Shown here: piece by piece, positions 31,228 through 37,024 of the stretch
How positions within the stretch are numbered: the first letter of the stretch is position 1
Layout: each line of letters begins with the position of its first letter
NCBI GenBank assembly: GCA_964538515.1
Contig: CAZIEW010000059.1
Coordinates: 1-37,024 of the forward strand
DNA length: 37,024 nucleotides
Direction: 5' to 3'
Origin: CALBZH01 sp964538515
GTDB lineage: Bacteria > Desulfobacterota > Syntrophobacteria > Syntrophobacterales > Syntrophobacteraceae
The notes under the pieces: generated by a model
The model's input: only the letters and a program-made list of their open reading frames with translations
What the model was told of the DNA's origin: nothing
The model's database searches: none
Program-made: the position numbers and the translations under genes

Positions 31228-31267
31228 AAAAGGCCGATGGGAGGATGCGCCTCCTCTCGGCCTTTTT
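31228..31267 (+). terminator. Rho-independent terminator after the hsp20 genes
   Basis: AAAAGGCCGA (31228-31237), inner stem GGGAGG with CCTCC, then TCGGCC and TTTTT (to 31267). This is a strong GC-rich stem with T5. A smaller hairpin, TCAGCAA (31204-31210) with TTGCTGA (31222-31228), lies just before it. Confidence 0.85.
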
Positions 31268-31798
31268 CATTTTGGCTGCGAGCTCGGCTTCGCGTGACCG
31301 TGGTACAACGACCGGTCATCACACGGCTTCTGGAGATCGATGGGCTTCGAGAAACGGCCCACGGAGGGGACGTTGCCCACGCAATCTGAACGAACAGGCG
31401 AAGATGATTTCGAAGGCCAAGCATTTTTCCAAGGACTGCCGTCTGGGCATCAATCCACCAAGGGTCATCCTGTTTCACGTCGGCCCCCACTGGCACGACA
31501 ACGAGACATCCGGCTTCCCTCGTCCTTATTGGGGAGCGGGCTGGGGTGAGGGGGCTTGCAAAGCGGATTTCTCCCTAGTCTTCGATCCTGCATCGAGCGT
31601 CGTTCTGGTCCATGTGCAGAAAGTTTGACGCGCGGCACGGGCGCATGGTTTTTAACGAAGGCAGGAGAAAAAGGAGGAACGTCGGGCTTGCACAAACCAG
31701 GACGCGACGATAGGATCGATGGAACAGTCTATCCCGATGGAGTGCGTGAAGGTTTTTCCGGGTAAAGCAGGTTGCCCACCAAAGAGGACAGAGTCACC
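31268..31798. other. About 530 bases without a supported gene; contains a dispersed-type repeat remnant
   Basis: Short frames here overlap the terminator or have shuffled composition and are not called. Bases about 31517-31558 read, on the minus strand, CCCCTCACCCCAGCCCGCTC followed by CCCAATAAGG, a sequence type often seen as scattered intergenic repeats in bacterial genomes. The last part carries the leader and ribosome site (AAAGAGG) of the next gene. No recognisable ModE box was seen. Confidence 0.4.
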
Positions 31799-32209
31799 AT
31801 GAGCGGCAAGCCGTCTGAGCTCACGATCAAGTCGAAGATCTGGATTGAGGACGAAAGCGGCAAAGTGGTGTTCGGGACCGGCCGCTTGCTGATCCTGCTT
31901 GCCGTCAAACGCCATGGATCCCTTCATGCGGCGGCCAAGGAGCTGGCCATGAGCTACCGCGCCGCCTGGGGCAAGCTGCGTGCGACCGAGGAGCGGCTCG
32001 GTCGGCCGTTGCTCCTGAAACGGACCGGAGGCTCGCGGGGCGGGGGATCGGAGCTGACCCCCTTTGCCGAGACCCTTCTGGAGCGTTTTCAGCAGCTCGA
32101 AAGCCTCACCCGGGCAACAGCGGATACCCTCTTCCAAGGTGTCTTTGTGAAACCGATGTCACAAGATGGCATTGAGGTGTCGGAACAGTCGAGCCGTCCC
32201 ACTTCCTAA
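31799..32209 (+). CDS. ModE-type winged-helix transcriptional regulator
   Basis: A 136-residue protein matching the N-terminal DNA-binding domain of ModE. It has the beta segment IKSKIWIEDESGKVVFGTGR, the helix-turn-helix GSLHAAAKELAMSYRAAWGK, the wing RLGRPLLLKRTGGSRGGGSE and the helix LTPFAETLLERFQQLE. The molybdate-binding TOBE domains of full ModE are absent, so if it responds to molybdate or tungstate it does so without them. The start at 31799 (ATG) is preferred to a TTG 27 bases upstream, because AAAGAGG precedes it and the family begins there. A molybdopterin-related gene lies 4.5 kb away at the window end; a link is possible but unproven. Confidence 0.87.
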   Translation: MSGKPSELTIKSKIWIEDESGKVVFGTGRLLILLAVKRHGSLHAAAKELAMSYRAAWGKLRATEERLGRPLLLKRTGGSRGGGSELTPFAETLLERFQQLESLTRATADTLFQGVFVKPMSQDGIEVSEQSSRPTS

Positions 32210-32348
32210 CCGCCTTCGTGGAGGGTGCTGGTGCCAACGAGAGTGAAGGGCCGGTTGTCTGCTTCCAGTTGCGATCCCGGATGGATGCTTGCGCGTTTCA
32301 CGACGAGCTCTCAAGTCGCCTCTCAGTCTCACGTCCTAGGAGAATGGT

Positions 32349-33617
32349 ATGCAGCGGGGGACCTGCCCGGTATTTTTACTTTTAGTGCTGATCCTTGTTT
32401 TTAGCCAGTTGACGGCCGGGTGCGAGAAAACCAAGCCTCGCTTCGAATGCACTGATCGAATCGGCTGCGTTACGGTGGCCCCTGGCGAAGGTCTCAAGAT
32501 TGGAGTCTTGCAGGCTCTGTCGGGCAAAGTTGCGCCCTTGGGTCTTGAGCAGGTTCGGGGCACTGAGCTTGCCTTGGAAAGACGGCAGGGGAGAGTGCTT
32601 GGGCATCCCGTCGCATTTCAAATCGAGGACACCGGATGTACGGCGGAGGGGGGTGCCAACGGGGCGCTCAAACTGATTGCCGACCCGCAAACGGTGGCCA
32701 TTATCGGGACCACCTGCTCGGGGGCGGCGGCCGCGGCATCGAAGGTCATGTCGGACGCCGGATTCACGATGATCTCCGGAAACAACAGTGCACCGTTTCT
32801 CACGGGAATCGCCGGCAAGCGGGCTCCGAACTGGCAGCCGGGGTACTTCAGGACGGCTCCCAACGAGGAGACTTCGGGCAAGGCGGCGGCCATGTACGCC
32901 TTCAGGAAGCTCGGGCTGCGGAAGGCCGCCACCATCAACGACGGGGACATCTACACCAAGGGGCTGACCGAAGGATTCAGCCAGGCCTTTCAAACGCTTG
33001 GAGGGGAGATCGTGCTCGCCGCTTCTGTCAACAAAGGCGACCAGGAGATGCAGCCGGTTTTGACGGCTGTCCTGAATTCCAGGGCACAGTTTTTATTCTT
33101 TCCCCTGTTCCAGCCGGAGGGGAGTCACCTGCTTCTACAGGCCAGAAAAACCCCCGGCTTCGAACGAGTGATCCTGATGAGCGATGGTGCGCTGATCGAG
33201 AGCTCTTTCATCGAGGCGGTTCAAGAGCAAGGAACAGGCATGTATTTTGTAGGCCCGAAGAGCGCGACAGGTCCGGCAATCGACGACTTGGCGCGCGAAT
33301 ACAGTGCCCGATACCGTTCTGCCCCCGCGACGAGCTACTACCTGAGTGCGTACGACGCGGCCATGATGTTGTTCGAGGCCTTGGAAACGTCGGCGATTCA
33401 GGAAAACGACGGGACGCTCCACATTGGGCGTCAGATTTTGCGGGACACCCTGTACGGGATGAAGGATTTTAAAGGGGTTACGGGAAGCCTCACCTGTGAT
33501 GAGCTCGGTGACTGCTCCCGGCCCGTCTTCAACGTCCTCCGGTTGGACGCTCCAGAGGCCGGGGTTGCGGGACTCCTGGCCAATGTCATGTATACCTATG
33601 CTCCGGGAAATCCTTGA
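32349..33617 (+). CDS. LivK-like periplasmic binding lipoprotein
   Basis: A 422-residue type I periplasmic binding protein of the branched-chain amino acid (LivJ/LivK, Peripla_BP_6) group. The signal peptide MQRGTCPVFLLLVLILVFSQ ends in the lipobox LTAGC with Cys25 as lipid anchor. The body has LKIGVLQALSGKVAPLGLEQ, VAIIGTTCSGAAAAASKVMS, FTMISGNNSAPFLTG, a second lobe with INDGDIYTKGLTEGFSQAFQ, and YYLSAYDAAMMLFEAL. No ABC permease or ATPase genes are nearby. The next gene, a histidine kinase, starts 3 bases after the stop, so this protein may be the ligand-sensing partner of that kinase. AGGAG precedes the ATG. The ligand cannot be predicted. Confidence 0.9.
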   Translation: MQRGTCPVFLLLVLILVFSQLTAGCEKTKPRFECTDRIGCVTVAPGEGLKIGVLQALSGKVAPLGLEQVRGTELALERRQGRVLGHPVAFQIEDTGCTAEGGANGALKLIADPQTVAIIGTTCSGAAAAASKVMSDAGFTMISGNNSAPFLTGIAGKRAPNWQPGYFRTAPNEETSGKAAAMYAFRKLGLRKAATINDGDIYTKGLTEGFSQAFQTLGGEIVLAASVNKGDQEMQPVLTAVLNSRAQFLFFPLFQPEGSHLLLQARKTPGFERVILMSDGALIESSFIEAVQEQGTGMYFVGPKSATGPAIDDLAREYSARYRSAPATSYYLSAYDAAMMLFEALETSAIQENDGTLHIGRQILRDTLYGMKDFKGVTGSLTCDELGDCSRPVFNVLRLDAPEAGVAGLLANVMYTYAPGNP

Positions 33618-33620
33618 GAC

Positions 33621-36356
33621 ATGGTTAGCTTCATGCAGTTCATGCGCAGGATGAGCATCGCGACGCGATTTGCGCTCGGCGTTTCGCTCCTCTTGCTTCT
33701 CATTCTGACCGTTTCGATAACCGGCTATCTCTCAATCAAGCTGGTTCGGGATGCGCAGACTTCGATCCAAGCCAGTACGGACATTCAGCGCCTGGTACTT
33801 GAAATGGATCGCGGTGTCGAAAAGGCGCGTCGTCTCCACGCGGATTTCCACCTGCAGTATCCTCGGATCGGGCTGGCCAAGGCACACGAGCTGTACGCGC
33901 AACCATCGGCTAGACAGATTTCCCAGGCCATCAGCATCAGCAATACACTGCAGCAGATGATGCAGCAGTCAAAGGTCGATGCGCCGTTTGAAAAGAGCCG
34001 GATCGATCTGAACGTCTACCTGTCATCCGCCAAGCGGTTCGCTGATACGTCCATCCAGTCGGTCGAGCTGGTGACCAAGCTGTCCTCTCCCGAAAACGGA
34101 TTGGAGGCCAGACTGGAGTCCCAGTTCTCCGAGCTGGCTGCTCAAGTCGCCAGGGTCGACGCTCTGGTGCGATTGTGCTCGGAAATGAGGGCCTTTGCTC
34201 AGGATTACAGGATCAGTCGCAAGCGTCACTTGATGCAGTCGGCTTTCAACACGGCCTTCTTGCTGCGCCAGGAGTCTCTTCAAAATCCGGCCATCGGGAC
34301 CGCCGCCAAGGAGAGAATCGGGGCCGTCCTCGATCGCATCATGGCGACGGCACAGGAGATCCTGGACGTTGACGTGGCCATCAAGGCACGGTTCAATGAT
34401 TTCGCCCTGCAGGCGGAGGTGGCCGACAAGGTTTCGGCGGCGCTCGTCATGGCGGCCAAGAAGGACGTGGATCGTGCGCGGGTCCGGATCGATCGCGCCC
34501 ATCAGGCCGCAATCCTCATCATGGCCACGATCACCTTGGTGGGACTCATCGCGGCCGTCGGCATCGCTCGAGCGCTGAACGGCAGCATCACACAGCGGGT
34601 GGTGCGTTTGACTCGATCCGCTGGAGAGGTTCGAAAGGGCAATCTCGATGCGTTGGTCGAGGAAGAAGGTGAGGATGAGCTGGGCCAGCTTGCTCGCATG
34701 TTCAACGCCACGAATGCCCGGATCCGAGAGCTGGTCGGGCAGTTGAAGCAGAAAGTCGAAGAGCGCACGCAGGAGCTTGCGGCAAGCGAACGGCGATTTC
34801 GTGAGCTTTTCGAGCATTCGACCAGTGGTGTCGCGGTCTTTGACAAGGTTGACGGGGAGCGGGACTTTGTTCTTCGGGATGTCAACAGGGCTGTGGAGCG
34901 CATTGAAAAGACCAGCCGTCGGGACCTGCTTGGGAGGCGGAGCACGGAAGCGTTTCCGGGGATCCAGGAATCCGGGCTGTTGGACGTGCTCGATCAGGTC
35001 TGGCAAACGGGGCTGTCTGCCCCCTATCCCGAGGATTTCTACTCAGACGGCAGGGTGAGCGGCTGGAGGGAAGGCTCGGTCTACAAACTGCCTTCTGGCG
35101 AAGTGGTGGCGCTTTACAACGATCTGACGCTTCAAAAAGAGGCCGAGGCTGAAAGACGGGCCATGGAGGCCAAGCTGCAGCGCGCTCAGAAGATGGAGAC
35201 CATCGGACTTCTGGCCGGCGGCGTGGCCCATGATTTGAACAATATCCTTTCCGGTATCATCGGCTATCCGGAGCTTTTGATGCTCCAGCTCCCGGTGGAC
35301 AGCAGTCTCCGAGAGCCCATCCGGGCCATCCATGAGTCCGGGCAGAGGGCCGCGGCGGTGGTGGCGGACCTGCTCACCGTGGCCCGCGGCGTCGCTTGTG
35401 TCAAAGTCTCCGCTAATCTGAACGCGCTCGTGAGCGAGTACCTGACCTCCCCTGAAAACGAGAAGCTGCAATCGATCCACCGGCACATCCGCTGTACCGT
35501 GGATTTGGATCCCTTGCTCCACAACATCGAATGCTCGCCCGTGCACATCAAAAAATGCATCATGAACCTGGTGAGCAACGCCATGGAGGCAATCGACGGG
35601 AACGGATCGATTGTCCTGTCCACCTGCAATCGCACCATGGACGGCAGAACAGCGTGGGAAAACAGCATCAAGCCGGGCAAGTACTGTGTCCTGACGGTCA
35701 AGGATGACGGCATCGGCATTCCCGAGAACGATCTGGAGCATATCTTCGAGCCTTTTTATACCAAGAAAGTCATGGGGCTCAGTGGCACAGGGCTTGGCCT
35801 GGCGGTCGTGTGGAACACGGTTGTCGACCATGGTGGCACCGTCTTGGTGGAGAGCGGTGCTCAGGGCACGCGCTTTGATCTTTACTTCCCGGCATCCGGT
35901 CAACCCGTTTCCATTGAGAAAAAAACGGTGGGAACGGAATGGCTTCAGGGAAGCGGGGAGAAGATCCTGGTGGTCGATGACGAGCCCCAGCAGCGGGACA
36001 TCGCCAGCCGGATGCTCAAGCTCCTGGGCTACGAAGTCGCCACCGTTGGGTCAGGGGAGGAGGCCGTCGGCTACATCCGGACAGACCGGGCGGACCTGGT
36101 GTTGCTCGACATGCTCATGGACCCGGGCATCAACGGTCGAGAAGCCTACGCCCGTATGGTCGAGATCCGCCCAGATCAAAAAGCTATTATCGTGAGTGGT
36201 TTTTCGGAAAGCGATGACGTCCTGCAGGCCCGGGAGCTTGGCGCACGAGGGTTTCTCAAGAAGCCCTATTCCCTGGAGCAGCTGGGCCGCACGATCAAAG
36301 AGGCGCTCAACGGCCGATGCGCGCCTGCCGGGGGTAAAGAGCCGGTCAGAGTCTAG
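33621..36356 (+). CDS. Membrane-bound hybrid sensor histidine kinase with receiver domain
   Basis: A 911-residue kinase. TM1 lies at about residues 18-40 and a helical periplasmic sensor region at about 42-290. TM2 is at about 295-318 (IMATITLVGLIAAVGIARAL), followed by HAMP and a coiled coil to about 395. A PAS-like domain spans about 395-515. The HisKA domain carries phospho-acceptor His537 (GGVAHDLNNILSGIIGY) and the HATPase_c domain N, G1 and G2 boxes (NLVSNAMEA, DDGIGIPEND, GTGLGLAVV). A C-terminal REC domain spans about 790-900 with Asp830 (LVLLDMLMD). It is coupled to the upstream binding lipoprotein, suggesting joint sensing. The TAG stop falls in the left end of the inserted repeat at 36353-36464, so the last residues may have been altered by that insertion. 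No output regulator is adjacent. Confidence 0.92.
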   Translation: MVSFMQFMRRMSIATRFALGVSLLLLLILTVSITGYLSIKLVRDAQTSIQASTDIQRLVLEMDRGVEKARRLHADFHLQYPRIGLAKAHELYAQPSARQISQAISISNTLQQMMQQSKVDAPFEKSRIDLNVYLSSAKRFADTSIQSVELVTKLSSPENGLEARLESQFSELAAQVARVDALVRLCSEMRAFAQDYRISRKRHLMQSAFNTAFLLRQESLQNPAIGTAAKERIGAVLDRIMATAQEILDVDVAIKARFNDFALQAEVADKVSAALVMAAKKDVDRARVRIDRAHQAAILIMATITLVGLIAAVGIARALNGSITQRVVRLTRSAGEVRKGNLDALVEEEGEDELGQLARMFNATNARIRELVGQLKQKVEERTQELAASERRFRELFEHSTSGVAVFDKVDGERDFVLRDVNRAVERIEKTSRRDLLGRRSTEAFPGIQESGLLDVLDQVWQTGLSAPYPEDFYSDGRVSGWREGSVYKLPSGEVVALYNDLTLQKEAEAERRAMEAKLQRAQKMETIGLLAGGVAHDLNNILSGIIGYPELLMLQLPVDSSLREPIRAIHESGQRAAAVVADLLTVARGVACVKVSANLNALVSEYLTSPENEKLQSIHRHIRCTVDLDPLLHNIECSPVHIKKCIMNLVSNAMEAIDGNGSIVLSTCNRTMDGRTAWENSIKPGKYCVLTVKDDGIGIPENDLEHIFEPFYTKKVMGLSGTGLGLAVVWNTVVDHGGTVLVESGAQGTRFDLYFPASGQPVSIEKKTVGTEWLQGSGEKILVVDDEPQQRDIASRMLKLLGYEVATVGSGEEAVGYIRTDRADLVLLDMLMDPGINGREAYARMVEIRPDQKAIIVSGFSESDDVLQARELGARGFLKKPYSLEQLGRTIKEALNGRCAPAGGKEPVRV

Positions 36357-36464
36357 TGCTCTGTCAAAGAAGTCATGCGGGGCAAGAGAACACCCCCCCA
36401 ACCCTCCTCGAGGGGGGAATCAAAGCGGTGTGTCCCTAGCGAAACAAAGTCGACAGAGCACTAG
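36353..36464. mobile_element. Short element with terminal inverted repeats (MITE-like)
   Basis: CTAGTGCTCTGTC (36353-36365) and GACAGAGCACTAG (36452-36464) are perfect 13-bp inverted repeats bounding about 110 bases without a gene. A TA dinucleotide at each outer end would fit the TA target duplication of IS630/mariner-type elements. The interior holds a C-run and a CCTCGAGG palindrome. It lies directly at the kinase 3' end. The family is inferred from the ends only. Confidence 0.6.
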
Positions 36465-36700
36465 GTTGCACGCGACGAGGCCCGAATCAACAGGGAAGGC
36501 ATTCTTTTGCCTTCGATGAACAGCTCGACGGCCGCTTTCCCGAGAGAATTGTGCCCTTGAGCCTTTCGCTCGAGCTGAGCGCGGACAAGTCGATGCAAAA
36601 ACCTGTCTCCTGTGCCGCAAGCCACAAGTGAAGGCGTAGGACAGGCCGTCAACGCTCGCTCAACGGGCTTCTTTGACCAGCCGATTGGTGAGACGCCGAC
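36465..36700. other. Gap between the MITE-like element and the molybdopterin gene, with a possible gene remnant
   Basis: On the minus strand a frame is open from just after the stop of the molybdopterin-binding gene to a TAG at 36461-36463, which lies in the right end of the inserted element. From a TTG at 36652 it reads 63 residues including VACGTGDRFLHRLVRAQLER and ELFIEGKRMPSLLIRASSRA, which looks protein-like. I cannot name it. It may be the remainder of a small gene cut short by the insertion, or spurious. Confidence 0.3.
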
Positions 36701-37024
36701 TCAACCGCCAAAGGGACACTTCGGGAATGTGCACGTTTTGCATCCGAGGCAGAGACCTCCGTGGCCCATCATGGCCAGATCGCGTCTTGTGATAGGGACC
36801 CCCGCCAGCACCCGTGGGAGGACGAGATCGAAGCTGGTGCTCTTGAAATGTAAGGCGCACGCGGGAACCCCGATCACGGCCATTTCACCGATGCGTGCGA
36901 CCAGGATCATGCCTCCCGGAAGCACAGGCGCGCCATAGAGCAGGTCTTCAGCACCCGCGTCCAACAGTCCCTGCCGAGTGATGTCATCCGGGTCGACCGA
37001 GAGGCCGGCGGTGGTGATGAGCAG
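36701..37024 (-). CDS. Molybdopterin-binding (MoCF/MoeA-like) protein, C-terminal part
   Basis: The 3' end of a gene that enters from beyond the window. The frame is open to the last base, giving 107 residues. It reads LLITTAGLSVDPDDITRQGL, YGAPVLPGGMILVARIGEMA, VIGVPACALHFKSTSFDLVL and PRVLAGVPITRRDLAMMGHG, then a Cys-rich end CLGCKTCTFPKCPFGG. This matches the C-terminal half of the MoCF_biosynth-domain proteins common in anaerobes, related to MoeA and MogA, that bind molybdopterin. The tail has C-x2-C-x2-C-x4-C and may hold metal. The gene's start and full domain order cannot be seen. Confidence 0.85.
   Translation of the reverse strand: MLITTAGLSVDPDDITRQGLLDAGAEDLLYGAPVLPGGMILVARIGEMAVIGVPACALHFKSTSFDLVLPRVLAGVPITRRDLAMMGHGGLCLGCKTCTFPKCPFGG

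Noticed and set aside
31218..31628. 136-codon frame after the hsp20 operon
   Set aside because: It begins inside the intrinsic terminator hairpin and its later part covers a repeat-type sequence.

Overview
The window is a GC-rich, densely coded stretch of a Gram-negative bacterial chromosome. No rRNA, tRNA, CRISPR array or phage module was seen. FeoB with a Cys-rich partner, a sigma-54 amt/P-II operon, a CIRCE-controlled groESL locus, an anaerobe-style molybdopterin-binding protein with a Cys-rich tail, and the general protein style suggest Desulfobacterota, perhaps a Syntrophobacter-like lineage. That assignment is inference from memory of the families; no database was searched.

Left part (1-8297): the 3' part of feoB, a 51-residue FeoB-associated Cys-rich membrane protein and aroB run on the plus strand. 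Convergent to them is a minus-strand potassium uptake pair (trkH, trkA). Next comes a minus-strand glnB-amt operon with a clear -24/-12 promoter and an upstream 18-bp inverted repeat, then a tRNA m1A58 methyltransferase gene.

Central part (8669-22239): this is the most interesting region, a complete N-methylglutamate (NMG) pathway locus. It holds gmaS (minus strand), a divergent XRE-cupin regulator, a class II amidotransferase (MgsA-like), a fused MgsB-MgsC protein, a GltD-like oxidoreductase fused to a degenerate glutamate-synthase-like domain, and a four-subunit sarcosine-oxidase-like NMG dehydrogenase (MgdABCD). Together they should convert methylamine through gamma-glutamylmethylamide and N-methylglutamate to glutamate plus a C1 unit on tetrahydrofolate. 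The MgsB-MgsC fusion and the dedicated GltD/pseudo-GltS subunit depart from the methylotroph arrangement as I know it. The nearby amt could be the route for methylammonium entry.

Right-centre (22371-26980): a YbaK-type deacylase, an unrecognised 317-residue protein, a small DUF2281-like antitoxin gene broken by an in-frame stop, and a coupled pair on the minus strand (a four-PKD membrane-anchored protein plus a 197-residue unknown).

Right part (27352-37024): groES-groEL behind a vegetative promoter and CIRCE, followed by three different hsp20 genes and a strong terminator. Then come a ModE-type winged-helix regulator, a LivK-like lipoprotein coupled to a hybrid histidine kinase, a short TIR-bounded element (MITE-like) whose end supplies the kinase stop codon, and the 3' end of a molybdopterin-binding protein gene running off the window.
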